Of a DNA stretch of 64,000 bases, positions 17,638 through 26,270 are shown in pieces. Position 1 is the stretch's first letter. Each line of letters opens with the position of its first letter. This DNA is from Nisaea acidiphila (GTDB taxonomy: Bacteria > Pseudomonadota > Alphaproteobacteria > Thalassobaculales > Thalassobaculaceae). The notes beneath the pieces were generated by a model. It was not told the origin of the DNA. It ran no database searches and worked only from the letters and a program-made list of their open reading frames with translations. The position numbers and the translations under genes are program-made. The DNA is taken from contig NZ_CP102480.1 in the NCBI RefSeq assembly GCF_024662015.1, forward strand, positions 964,501 through 1,028,500, given 5' to 3'.

Positions 17638-18420
17638 TCAGGTAATCTCGCGCACGACCGGACGGTCGCGTGTCGCCGCCGGAACGATCTCCAAAACGCG
17701 GTCGCTCGGCGGCACGAAGATCCGCTGCCAGGTGATCGGCACGTCGCGATAGCTCATGCCGCAGACGGTCCAGACCATGCCGAACTGTCCCGGCGGCACA
17801 TCGAGGCAGCGGGTGACGCGCGGCGGCAGGGTCTGGCAAACCATTGTCTCGCGGGTATTCAGGGTCGGCGCGTTGAACCTTTCCGCAAGCATGTCGCGGA
17901 AGGAAACGCCGTTCAGCGTCGTCTCGCTCATCCGGGCAAGTTCGGCGAACCGTTCCTCCGGGAGGTAGACCTCGCTGAAGACGTCGAACTCCTCGTTGAC
18001 CGACACCAGCCGCTGGATGTGGATGTAACTTTCCGCCTCGGGGCCAAAGAACTGGCTCCAGGGCCCGGCCTCGCGCGTGGTCTCGATCGAAAGGATCTTG
18101 AAATAGACCGGCAGGAGCTGTTCCCCGCCTTCCGCCATGAAGCGGAAATGGCGCAGCTGCTCTTCCTGGGCACGGGCCCCGGAGACGTAGGTCCCACTGC
18201 CGTGCCGGCGCTCGACCACGCCCATCTGCACGAGGCTCCGGAGGGACCGCCGCACAGTGCCGAGACTGGCGCCCGTCTCCGTCGCGAGCTGGTCCTCCGA
18301 CGGCAATCGCTCGCCCGGCAGCCAGCGTCCGGCCTCGATCGCGGTCAGAATCTCTTCTGAGATCTGCCGGTGCTTCGCCTTTGCGGAACTGCTGACGGGC
18401 CGGAGCCGGGTGACGGACAT
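17638..18420 (-). CDS. GntR-family regulator (HutC/UTRA type)
   Basis: A 260-residue transcription factor. The winged helix-turn-helix is at about residues 15-80 (ISEEILTAIEAGRWLPGERL, then TGASLGTVRRSLRSLVQMGV and RRHGSGTYV). The C-terminal part (about 95-250) fits a UTRA effector-binding domain. It heads the TRAP/DUF3604 row and is preceded by two matching palindromes, so it most likely represses itself and the transporter genes and is released by the imported compound or a product of it. Confidence 0.9.
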   Translation of the reverse strand: MSVTRLRPVSSSAKAKHRQISEEILTAIEAGRWLPGERLPSEDQLATETGASLGTVRRSLRSLVQMGVVERRHGSGTYVSGARAQEEQLRHFRFMAEGGEQLLPVYFKILSIETTREAGPWSQFFGPEAESYIHIQRLVSVNEEFDVFSEVYLPEERFAELARMSETTLNGVSFRDMLAERFNAPTLNTRETMVCQTLPPRVTRCLDVPPGQFGMVWTVCGMSYRDVPITWQRIFVPPSDRVLEIVPAATRDRPVVREIT

Positions 18421-18430
18421 TGCCTGATAA

Positions 18431-18499
18431 TCCTATCTAGGAATTTCATCTGAAACGCTAAAACCGCATGAATATGCCGTCAAGTCCTATATAGGACTT
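18431..18499. promoter_or_regulatory. Twin palindromic operators ahead of gntR
   Basis: Two sites share TCCTATmTAGGA: 18431-18442 (TCCTATCTAGGA) and 18485-18496 inside the perfect 18-bp palindrome AAGTCCTATATAGGACTT at 18482-18499. Their centres are 54 bp apart, close to five helical turns. The first lies 11 bp ahead of the gntR start codon. The palindrome size and position fit a GntR dimer operator used for autoregulation, and the pair could serve the divergent permease gene too. Confidence 0.8.
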
Positions 18500-18715
18500 T
18501 GCATTCCGTAGATGCGAATGTGGAAAAGCATCCTGATTTCAGGGACTTCTAAGCCGCGGGGAGAAAGATCCCGTCCGGCGTGAAGGGCGACGCGAATATC
18601 CTATGGCGGCGTTCGGCTTTTCACCTGACGGCCGACGCGGCGGTGGCGGAAGCGCCGGGCGCGTCCTACAAGTGGCCTCCCATTCCGTTCCGGCATGCCC
18701 TGGGAGCGCCCGATC

Positions 18716-19456
18716 GTGGAACATGAACTTGCCTATTACGGCATCGTCGCCCTTGGCGCCCTCGCGGGTGCCCTGGCGACCGGGCTTGCCGGTTTCGCCT
18801 TCGGGATCACCTCGCTTGGAATCTGGGCGCATGTGCTGAGCCCGGCCGAAGCGGCGCCCATGGTGATCATCTGCTCACTACTGATCGTGCTCGGGACCAT
18901 CGGCGCGATCTGGCGGGCGATCGATTTCCGCTCGGTCTGGATTTTCCTGGTGGGCGGCCTGATCGGCGTGCCGGGAGGCGTCGCCCTCCTGCCCTATGCC
19001 GATCCCGGACCGTTCCGGATCTTCGTCGGCGCGACGCTGATCCTCTATTGCGGCGCGTTCATTATCGCCGGACGCATGCCGGCGATCACCGGCAGGTACC
19101 GGGCGATCGACGCGGCGGTCGGCTTCGGCGGCGGTGTGATGGGCGGGTTCTCTGGTCTTTCCGGCGTTCTGCCGACGATCTGGTGCAGCTTGATGAAATG
19201 GCCGAAGGACCGCCAGCGCGGGACCTTCCAGCTCTTCAACGGCGTGATGCACTCCGCCAGTCTTACGCTGTACATCGCGCAGGACCGTCTGCCGGAGAAC
19301 ATCCTGCCGTTGCTCGGCGCGTCGGCGCCGGCGATGATCGTCGGCACCGGTATCGGCTTCGCGCTCTATCGCCGGATCAATGACGCCCAGTTCAAGAAGA
19401 TCCTGCTCTGGATGCTCGGCGCCTCGGGCATCGGACTGCTGCTCCCGGCACTCTAG
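18716..19456 (+). CDS. TauE/SafE-family membrane permease
   Basis: About 246 residues with eight likely membrane helices. TauE/SafE signatures are seen: [17 protein letters not shown] near the N-terminus and [20 protein letters not shown] in the middle, marking the two inverted repeats. Family members export sulfite, sulfoacetate or other organic anions. I prefer GTG 18716 because GGGAG (18702-18706) sits nine bases before it; an in-frame ATG at 18695 lacks such a site. It is divergent from gntR and may be tied to the same substrate. Its stop overlaps the convergent VOC gene by 4 bp. Confidence 0.85.
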   Translation: MEHELAYYGIVALGALAGALATGLAGFAFGITSLGIWAHVLSPAEAAPMVIICSLLIVLGTIGAIWRAIDFRSVWIFLVGGLIGVPGGVALLPYADPGPFRIFVGATLILYCGAFIIAGRMPAITGRYRAIDAAVGFGGGVMGGFSGLSGVLPTIWCSLMKWPKDRQRGTFQLFNGVMHSASLTLYIAQDRLPENILPLLGASAPAMIVGTGIGFALYRRINDAQFKKILLWMLGASGIGLLLPAL

Positions 19457-19878
19457 GCCGGAACGGCATCCGGCGCGTATTGCGCAAGGAACTCCGGGCT
19501 CGGCGGGATCGGCGTGATGACATCGATGAGCACACCGTTCGGATCGCGCGTGATGAAGTGACGCTGCCCGAACGGCTCGTCGCGGAGCGGCAGGAGGATC
19601 GGCAACCCCGCCGCTTCGGCCCGCGCATATTCCGCATCCACGTCCTCCACCTCGAAATTCAGGATCAGCCCGGCCGTGCGGCCTCTTCCGCTTTCCGGGA
19701 CGGTTTCATGTTCGCCGCTCAGGATCGCGATGTTCACGCTCTCATCCTCCGCGGACTGCAGATGGACATACCAGTCGCTTTCGAATGCCGTCCCGAACCG
19801 GAAATGCTCCCGGTAGAAATGCGCCGTCTCCGCGACCTCGCCGGTCAGGATCACCGGATAGAACTGCGTGCACCTCAT
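19453..19878 (-). CDS. VOC-family (glyoxalase/bleomycin-resistance fold) protein
   Basis: A 141-residue protein of the vicinal-oxygen-chelate fold: repeated beta-alpha-beta-beta-beta units with [21 protein letters not shown] in the first and [19 protein letters not shown] with [16 protein letters not shown] in the second. Such proteins are metal enzymes or ligand binders; the C-terminal Pro-rich tail is odd. It is divergent from the TetR gene across 67 bp holding an operator-like palindrome, so it is probably that regulator's target. Confidence 0.82.
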   Translation of the reverse strand: MRCTQFYPVILTGEVAETAHFYREHFRFGTAFESDWYVHLQSAEDESVNIAILSGEHETVPESGRGRTAGLILNFEVEDVDAEYARAEAAGLPILLPLRDEPFGQRHFITRDPNGVLIDVITPIPPSPEFLAQYAPDAVPA

Positions 19879-19929
19879 GGCTTTCTCTCCCGCTGCAATT
19901 TACATACACTATGAATGCAAATGAATAAA

Positions 19930-19944
19930 CATACAGGCTGTATG
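19930..19944. promoter_or_regulatory. Palindrome between the VOC and TetR genes
   Basis: CATACAGGCTGTATG is a perfect 15-bp palindrome about a central G, directly ahead of the tetR start codon and 52 bp from the VOC start. A related half-site ACATACACTATG lies about 25 bp to the left. Position and form fit an operator for the adjacent TetR-type repressor acting on both divergent genes. Confidence 0.65.
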
Positions 19945-19945
19945 C

Positions 19946-20566
19946 ATGCAACAAAAACCCGCACGCCGTTCGAACCGCGAGCGCACCGAGGAAACCCGCT
20001 CGGCGCTTTTGGCCGCCGGACGGACGCTGTTCATCGAGAAGGGGTATGCTGAAACCGGCACGCCGGAGATCGTGAAGGCGGCCAACGTCACGAGGGGCGC
20101 GCTCTATCATCACTTCCGGGACAAGGAGGATCTGTTCCGTGCGGTCGTCCGGCAAGAAGCCCGTGCGGTCGGCGAGGAGATCGAGGCGAGCGTGACAGAG
20201 ACGATCGCGCCTCTGGAGGCTCTGAAAGACGGCTCGGCGGCCTATTTCAATGCGATGGCCATCCCCGGCCGGGCGCGTCTGCTGCTGCTGGACGGCCCCG
20301 CCGTACTCGGACCGGAGGAGATGTCCCGCATCGACCGGGAGACCGGCGGCGGCTCGTTGCTTGAGGGCCTGGCGGCATTGCGCGGCAACGCAAGCGATCA
20401 GGAGACGCGTGCTCTCGCGGACATGCTCTCCGCCGCATTCGATCGGGCCGCGCTCGCCATAGCTTTCGGTGAGTCGCGGACGGAATACGAAGCGGCCATG
20501 GGAATCCTTTTGGAGGGCCTCTTCGGGACCGGGGAAAACGCGTCTTCTAATGGAAATCCCGGCTGA
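19946..20566 (+). CDS. TetR/AcrR-family regulator
   Basis: A 206-residue repressor. The DNA-binding domain is at about residues 14-62 (TRSALLAAGRTLFIEKGYAETGT, helix-turn-helix VTRGALYHHFRDKEDLF). The C-terminal ligand-binding part is not diagnostic. It is divergent from a VOC gene that it probably controls. Its last 20 bp overlap the 3' end of dnaE2 on the other strand. Confidence 0.9.
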   Translation: MQQKPARRSNRERTEETRSALLAAGRTLFIEKGYAETGTPEIVKAANVTRGALYHHFRDKEDLFRAVVRQEARAVGEEIEASVTETIAPLEALKDGSAAYFNAMAIPGRARLLLLDGPAVLGPEEMSRIDRETGGGSLLEGLAALRGNASDQETRALADMLSAAFDRAALAIAFGESRTEYEAAMGILLEGLFGTGENASSNGNPG

Positions 20567-23500
20567 CGACGCGCAGGTCCGGTTTCATGTTGCGCGGGTG
20601 GGTATGGAGCGGCCGGGATGGCTTGATCTGCTCAGGATTGGGCTTCGGTGCGGGCGGCAGTTTCGGGCGAGGCGGTTTCTGACGGTAATCTTCCTGCCCG
20701 CGTGCGACCTCGTCCGCATTGGCGATCGCCTTGCCGAAGCCGGCCTCGTCGACCGTCCCGTCGGTCAGCCAGCCGAGGCGGTAGGTCAGATCCTCCAGCT
20801 TTTCCACCACGACATGCACCACCCGCCCCTCGCGTTGCACCAGACCGGTAACGCCAAGAAACTTGGCGCCGAGCACGATGCGCCGGAAAGTTTCGAACTT
20901 GTCCGGCCAGACGATCAGGTTGGCAACGCCGCTCTCGTCTTCAAGCGTGATGAAGATGACGCCCTTCGCCGTGCCCGGCCGCTGACGCACCAGCACGAGG
21001 CCGCCGAGCCGGATCCGGCGCCCATCTCGGCTGCGATCGAGATCCTCGCAGCGGATGCAGCCATCGCCGTCGAGGCTGGGGCGCAGCAAGGCCACGGGGT
21101 GAGCTTTCAAAGAGAGATGGAGCGCGGCGTAATCGTCCACCACCTGCTCGCCGAGCGGCGCCTCGGGCAACAATATTGCCGCCTCCCTTTGCGTGAAAAG
21201 CTTTTGCTCGCGCGCCTCAGCGGCGAGGAAGAGCGGCAGGCCGTCGCGGTACCGCTCCGCGCGCACCGGACCGGTCACGGCGCGGGCGAGCCCCCGCACC
21301 GCCCAGAACACCTCGCGCCGGGCGAGGCCCATGGAGGAGAAGGCATCGCCGCGCGCCAGCACCTCCAGCACCGCCGGCGTGATCCCGGCGCGGCGCCAGA
21401 GCTCCCCCGGATCGCCGTACCCCCGCCCCCGGCAGGCGGCGATCAGTTCCGCCTCCTCCTTCCGCATACCCTTGATCTGCCGGAGCCCGAGACGGAGCGC
21501 CTGCCCGCCCCGGCCGTCCGGCTCGAGATCGCAGTCCCAGCCGCTCTTGTTCACATCCGGCGGCAGCACGGTGACGCCATGCTCACGGGCATCGCGCACG
21601 ATCTGCGCCGGCGCGTAGAAGCCCATCGGCTGTGAATTCAACAGGGCCGCGGCAAAAACCGCGGGATAGCGCCGCTTGAACCAGCTCGAGACATAGACGA
21701 GGAGCGCGAAACTCGCGGCATGGCTCTCCGGGAAACCGTAATTGCCGAAGCCCTCGATCTGCCGGAAGCAGCGTTCGGCGAACTCGCGCTCGTAATTCCG
21801 CGCAACCATGCCCTCGATCATCTTGTCGCGGAACTGGCCGATCTGGCCAGTCTTCTTGAAGGTCGCCATGGCGCGGCGCAGCCGGTCCGCCTCCGATGGC
21901 GTGAAGCCAGCGGCGACGATGGCGATCTTCATCGCCTGCTCCTGGAAGAGCGGCACGCCGAGAGTCTTGCCGAGCACGCCGCGCAATTCATCGGACGGGA
22001 ACTCGACCGGCTCGATGCCGTCCCGGCGGCGGAGATAGGGATGCACCATGTCGCCCTGAATTGGTCCCGGGCGCACGATCGCGACCTCGATGACGAGGTC
22101 GTAGAAACAGCGGGGGCGGAGGCGCGGGAGCATCGCCATCTGCGCCCGGCTCTCGACCTGGAAGACGCCGAGACTGTCGCCCCGGCAGAGCATGTCGTAG
22201 ACGCCGGGATCCTCCGGCGGGACGGTCGCAAGATCGTGGGCGACGCCGTAATGCCGCTCCAGCAGGTCGAACGCCTTCTTCACGCAGGTCAGCATGCCGA
22301 GCGCCAGCACGTCGACTTTCAGCATGCCAAGGGCGTCTAGATCGTCCTTGTCCCATTCGATGACGGTGCGGTCCTGCATTGCCGCGTTCTCGATCGGCAC
22401 CAGCTCGTCGAGCCGGCCGCGGGTGATGACGAAGCCGCCGACATGCTGGGAAAGATGGCGCGGGAAGCCCATGAGCTGCCGGGTAAGGTTCATGGCCATG
22501 GCGAGCCGCCGGTCGGCGGGGTCGAGCCCGACCTCGCGGATCCGCTCGTCGGCCACTGCATCGCCGTGCCGGCCCCAGACCTGGGAAGAGAGCAGGCCGA
22601 CCACGTCTTCCGACAACCCCATCGCCTTACCGACGTCCCGGAGCGCGCTGCGCGAGCGGTAGCTGATCACGGTCGCCGCCAGCCCGGCCCTTTCACGTCC
22701 GTACTTCTCATAAATGTACTGGATCACCTCCTCGCGCCGCTCATGTTCGAAATCGACATCGATATCCGGCGGCTCTCCCCGTTCCTCGCTGACGAAGCGC
22801 TCGAAAAGCAGGTCGGCGCGGGAAGGATCGACGGCGGTGATGCCGAGGCAGTAGCAGACCGCCGAATTCGCCGCCGAGCCGCGCCCCTGACAGAGAATGT
22901 CCTGGCTGCGGGCGAAGCGGACCATGTCGTAGACGGTAAGGAAATAAGGCGCGTAGGAGAGCCGCGCGATCAGGGAGAGCTCATGGCGGAGCTGGGCCTC
23001 GACCTTCGGCGGCACCCCGTCCGGGTAGCGCTCCGCCGCCCCCTCGAAGGTCCGGAACTCCAGTTCCTCCTGCACGGGCAAACCGTCCGGCGAGATCTCG
23101 TCGGGATATTCGTAGGCCAGCTCGTCGAGCGAGAAGCGGCAGCGGGCCGCGATCTCGATTGTGCAGGCGACGGCCTCCGGCCAATCGCGGAAGAGCCGCG
23201 CCATCTCTTCCGGCGGCTTCAGGTAACGCTCGGCATTGGCATCGAGGCGCCAGCCCGCCTCGTCCACGCTGCAATGCTCCCGGATACAGGTCAGCACGTC
23301 CTGCAGCGGGCGGCGCTCCGGCACGTGGTAATGCACGTCGTTGGTCGCGACGAGCGGCAGACCGGCCTCCGCGGAAAGCACGGCGAGCTGCCGGAGCCGT
23401 CCCGCATCGTCGCCATGGTAGAGCATGGAAGCGGCAAGCGAGACCCGGCCGGAAAAGCTCCTGGTCCAGAGAGCGAGGTTTGAGGCGGAAAGTCCAGTGA

Positions 23501-23885
23501 GGTCGGGAGGCGGCAGAAACACCAGATCATGGCCGGCGGCATGGTCCGCGACATCGGCGCGGCGAAGCAGGCACGCGCCCTTCTCCGCCCGTCTTTTACC
23601 GATGCTGAGCAGGCGGGAGAGCCGCGCATAGGCGGGGCGGTCATGGGGGAAGGCAAGCAGCTCCTCGCCGTCCTCCAGCACCAGGCGGGTGCCGACCAGA
23701 AGCTTTATGCCATGGCTCTTCGCGGCGATATGGGCCCGGACCGCACCGGCGAGGCTGTTGCGGTCGGCGATGGCCACGGCGGCATGGCCGAGACGGGCCG
23801 CGCTCTCCACCAGCTCCTCCGGATGCGAAGCGCCCCGGAGGAAGGAGAAATTGCTGGTGACCTGAAGCTCGGCATAATCCGCCAT
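20547..23885 (-). CDS. dnaE2: Error-prone DNA polymerase III alpha-type subunit
   Basis: A 1112-residue C-family polymerase, the catalytic subunit of the SOS-induced ImuA-ImuB-DnaE2 translesion mutasome. The N-terminal PHP domain starts with AELQVTSNFSFLRGASHPEE. The palm has the catalytic acidic triad region with PDIDVDFEHERREEVIQYIY, and FPRHLSQHVGGFVITRG, AIVRPGPIQGD and YGFPESHAASFALLVY are DnaE2 hallmarks. A C-terminal OB fold follows (IRLGGLVLVRQRPGTAKGV). Unlike DnaE1 it ends soon after, without the long tau-binding tail. It lies 30 bp after imuB and shares its LexA-controlled transcript. Confidence 0.95.
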   Translation of the reverse strand: MADYAELQVTSNFSFLRGASHPEELVESAARLGHAAVAIADRNSLAGAVRAHIAAKSHGIKLLVGTRLVLEDGEELLAFPHDRPAYARLSRLLSIGKRRAEKGACLLRRADVADHAAGHDLVFLPPPDLTGLSASNLALWTRSFSGRVSLAASMLYHGDDAGRLRQLAVLSAEAGLPLVATNDVHYHVPERRPLQDVLTCIREHCSVDEAGWRLDANAERYLKPPEEMARLFRDWPEAVACTIEIAARCRFSLDELAYEYPDEISPDGLPVQEELEFRTFEGAAERYPDGVPPKVEAQLRHELSLIARLSYAPYFLTVYDMVRFARSQDILCQGRGSAANSAVCYCLGITAVDPSRADLLFERFVSEERGEPPDIDVDFEHERREEVIQYIYEKYGRERAGLAATVISYRSRSALRDVGKAMGLSEDVVGLLSSQVWGRHGDAVADERIREVGLDPADRRLAMAMNLTRQLMGFPRHLSQHVGGFVITRGRLDELVPIENAAMQDRTVIEWDKDDLDALGMLKVDVLALGMLTCVKKAFDLLERHYGVAHDLATVPPEDPGVYDMLCRGDSLGVFQVESRAQMAMLPRLRPRCFYDLVIEVAIVRPGPIQGDMVHPYLRRRDGIEPVEFPSDELRGVLGKTLGVPLFQEQAMKIAIVAAGFTPSEADRLRRAMATFKKTGQIGQFRDKMIEGMVARNYEREFAERCFRQIEGFGNYGFPESHAASFALLVYVSSWFKRRYPAVFAAALLNSQPMGFYAPAQIVRDAREHGVTVLPPDVNKSGWDCDLEPDGRGGQALRLGLRQIKGMRKEEAELIAACRGRGYGDPGELWRRAGITPAVLEVLARGDAFSSMGLARREVFWAVRGLARAVTGPVRAERYRDGLPLFLAAEAREQKLFTQREAAILLPEAPLGEQVVDDYAALHLSLKAHPVALLRPSLDGDGCIRCEDLDRSRDGRRIRLGGLVLVRQRPGTAKGVIFITLEDESGVANLIVWPDKFETFRRIVLGAKFLGVTGLVQREGRVVHVVVEKLEDLTYRLGWLTDGTVDEAGFGKAIANADEVARGQEDYRQKPPRPKLPPAPKPNPEQIKPSRPLHTHPRNMKPDLRVVSRDFH

Positions 23886-23915
23886 GACGCCATCGCGGGT
23901 TTCAATCAGCCGGGC

Positions 23916-25526
23916 TCAGGAAAACAACCCGTGCAGGAACCATTTCGGCGCCTCTCCGCGTTCGGCGAGCCCGTCCCGGTAGAGCCAGAAACGCCGGCCC
24001 TCGCCATCCTCGAGACGGAAATAGTCCCGGGTCAACATCTCCGCATCGTCATTGCCCGCACGCCACCATTCCGGCGCGATCCGCTCCGGCCCCGCGGCAT
24101 GGGCGACGCGATACTCGGCGCCGCGCCAGCGGAAGCGGGCCGGCGGATGATCCGGCAGGAGCGCCGTCGCCTCGACCGGCTCCGGACGGCGCATCAGGCG
24201 CACCGGGCGGGCAGCCCGCTCCGGCGCCGGAGGACGGATATTGGTCCAGGTGAGCCCCTTGCGGCCCGGCCGCCCGGCGGCCCTCTTCTCGGCCCGCTCC
24301 GGCAGATGGCTTTCCACCGGCTGCAAGCGATGCACTGCATCGGCGCCGAGGCGATTGGCGAGACGGTCGCCGAGATCTGTGACCGCGTCCCGGTCCCGCA
24401 TCTCCGTGCTGCCGAGCGCGGCCTGTACGCCTGCCGCCCGGTCGCCTTCCAGCATTTCCGCCAGCACCATGTCGATGCCGAAACCGGGATCGATCTTGTC
24501 GAAATGCTGCGCCAGAAGGCGGAACAGAGTGTCCGCGTCGCGGCAGGCCCGGCTGGTGCCGGCGCTGACCTGCAGCACCTCGCCGTCGACCCGGAAGAAG
24601 CGGAGCCGCACCCGGCGTGCGCCCGCCTGCTCCCGCTCGAGGCGGCGGCAAAGCGCGCCGAGCGTGCGGCGGGCCGACGCTTCGAGGTCTTCGCGGAGCG
24701 CGATCGGCTCGGCGAAGGCGATGCGTTCCTGGAACGGCGCCTCCGGCAGCCGCATGTCGAGCGCCGCCGAGAGTTCTCCGAGGGCGCGGTCGAGCGCCTC
24801 CACGAGCGCAAGACCGAAGCGGTTCGCGAGCGGAGCACGCGGCTGACCGGCCAGCTGCGCGATGCGGCGCAGCCCGACCCGGTCGAGCGCCTCGACAGTC
24901 GCCGCGGCAATGCCGAGAGCCGCCACCGGCAGCGGTTCGAGCGCCATGCGGAGCTTGCCCTCCGGCACCAGGGTCAGCATAGGGGCGGAGAAGCGGGCGA
25001 CGGCCCGGGCGGCATCAGGGGCGTCCGCCACCGCGAGCCGGGCGGCAAAGCCGAGCCGTTCGAGGGCTGCAAGGCAATCGCGCCCGAGCGCCTGCTCCTC
25101 CGTTGCGAAATCCTCGGCCCCGTCCTGCCGGAACAGATGGGCGCAGCCGGTAATGTCGAGAATGAGGCCGGCACTGCCGCCCTCCCCGGTGAAGGGCGCG
25201 GCCTTGTCGTCGAGCGCGACCATCGGCGTATAGCGGTGGCACCAGGCGCGGAGCCGTTCCAGCCGTTTGCGGTCCGCCGCCGGATCGGCCTCCAGCACCG
25301 TGAGGCCCGGCATCATGGCCCGGGCATCGGCGAGCGTCCGTCCAACGGCGATTCCCTGCAACGCGGCCGCCCCGTTCACAGCGGCGATCACTTCGGTGCC
25401 AACCAGACGACGCGTCAGAACTGCGGGCGCATCCGGCGCCGCAGTGCCTGCCGCTCCGGTCGCCTCCCGGCCGCGCCATTCGAAAGCAAAGTCCGGAATG
25501 TAGAGATAGAGGAACCGCCGTGCCAT
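23916..25526 (-). CDS. imuB: ImuB, inactive Y-family polymerase-like mutasome hub
   Basis: A 536-residue protein of the DinB/UmuC fold that lacks the catalytic acidic residues and serves as the adaptor joining DnaE2 and the beta clamp. It begins MARRFLYLYIPDFAFEWRGR; the finger/palm region includes VALDDKAAPFTGEG and LILDITGCAHLF, where an active enzyme would show a catalytic DE pair. The C-terminus has the family-typical FWLYRDG and WFLHGLF ending. ATG 25526 is chosen because it begins the conserved N-terminus and follows GGAGACGG; the longer open frame upstream would run through the LexA box. dnaE2 follows after 30 bp. Confidence 0.93.
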   Translation of the reverse strand: MARRFLYLYIPDFAFEWRGREATGAAGTAAPDAPAVLTRRLVGTEVIAAVNGAAALQGIAVGRTLADARAMMPGLTVLEADPAADRKRLERLRAWCHRYTPMVALDDKAAPFTGEGGSAGLILDITGCAHLFRQDGAEDFATEEQALGRDCLAALERLGFAARLAVADAPDAARAVARFSAPMLTLVPEGKLRMALEPLPVAALGIAAATVEALDRVGLRRIAQLAGQPRAPLANRFGLALVEALDRALGELSAALDMRLPEAPFQERIAFAEPIALREDLEASARRTLGALCRRLEREQAGARRVRLRFFRVDGEVLQVSAGTSRACRDADTLFRLLAQHFDKIDPGFGIDMVLAEMLEGDRAAGVQAALGSTEMRDRDAVTDLGDRLANRLGADAVHRLQPVESHLPERAEKRAAGRPGRKGLTWTNIRPPAPERAARPVRLMRRPEPVEATALLPDHPPARFRWRGAEYRVAHAAGPERIAPEWWRAGNDDAEMLTRDYFRLEDGEGRRFWLYRDGLAERGEAPKWFLHGLFS

Positions 25527-25558
25527 GATCCGTCTCCCGTTGTGAGCGAATGCATGAT

Positions 25559-25573
25559 GTTCCTGTTTTGTTC
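25559..25573. promoter_or_regulatory. LexA box of imuB-dnaE2
   Basis: GTTCCTGTTTTGTTC, i.e. GTTC-N7-GTTC, the known alphaproteobacterial LexA motif. On the transcribed strand it reads GAAC-N7-GAAC, 33 bp ahead of the imuB start. It gives imuB-dnaE2 its own SOS promoter separate from imuA. Confidence 0.9.
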
Positions 25574-25629
25574 TCATTGCCAACAGGACATTGATACAAA
25601 TGATCAACCTGTTGAAATATAGGAAAAAA

Positions 25630-26112
25630 TCAGCTTCCGTTCAGGCCGAATTGCCAGACCAGCCAGAGCGCGGCGAGGATGCTTGCCCCGGCGACTCCCC
25701 AGAGGGCCAGCTTGCGCAGCAGGATACGGCGCATCGCCGCGCGTTGCTCGCCTTCGATCCGTTCGCGCCGTTCGGCTTCGATGGCGCTGAGAAAGCGCAG
25801 CAGGGTATCGATGGACTCGCCCTCAAGCGCATGGAACTGGGCGGCGACACTCTCCCCGCTGTCCAGCCGGCGCACGATCTCGGCACTGAAGGGGAACTCG
25901 ATCAGCTCGCGGCTGCCACGCCAGTAGATTGTACCTTCCAGGGGAGAGGAAACGTCACCGCCCTCGCCCGGCAGTCGGGCGAGAAAGCCGCCGATGGAGA
26001 TATCGATGAGCGGAAGTTTGCGGCCCTGGACGGCGGCATAGGCACCGCTCACGGACCAGCGTCCGTGCCGGCGCCGTTCCTGTCCGATCGCTGCCTCTGC
26101 GACAGCATTCAT
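25630..26112 (-). CDS. PilZ-domain protein with a C-terminal membrane helix
   Basis: A 160-residue protein. The PilZ fold (about residues 10-105) has both c-di-GMP-binding elements: an Arg-rich RxxxR stretch (QERRRHGRWSV) and the D-x-S-x-x-G motif (LIDISIGGFL). A charged helical linker (FLSAIEAERRERIEGEQRAAMRR) leads to one C-terminal membrane span (LALWGVAGASILAALWLVW, about 133-155). The ATG at 26112 starts a normal PilZ protein; the open frame extends upstream without support. It sits between imuA and imuB, the two partners of the SOS mutasome, with 158 bp to imuA and 56 bp to the imuB LexA box. A c-di-GMP receptor at the membrane is the likely role; any link to mutagenesis is unproven. 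Confidence 0.85.
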   Translation of the reverse strand: MNAVAEAAIGQERRRHGRWSVSGAYAAVQGRKLPLIDISIGGFLARLPGEGGDVSSPLEGTIYWRGSRELIEFPFSAEIVRRLDSGESVAAQFHALEGESIDTLLRFLSAIEAERRERIEGEQRAAMRRILLRKLALWGVAGASILAALWLVWQFGLNGS

Positions 26113-26270
26113 CCCCAAGCCTCCTCTGTCACGGTGGCAGTCTACATCATTACCGCCAAGAAAACCGCAAGCGATGATCTTTACCACATCGGGGCAAGGA
26201 AACAGCCGCGGCGCCGTTTTCAGTAAAGAATCAATAGTTACGGCAGACAGAGGCAAAAGTACATATGGGG

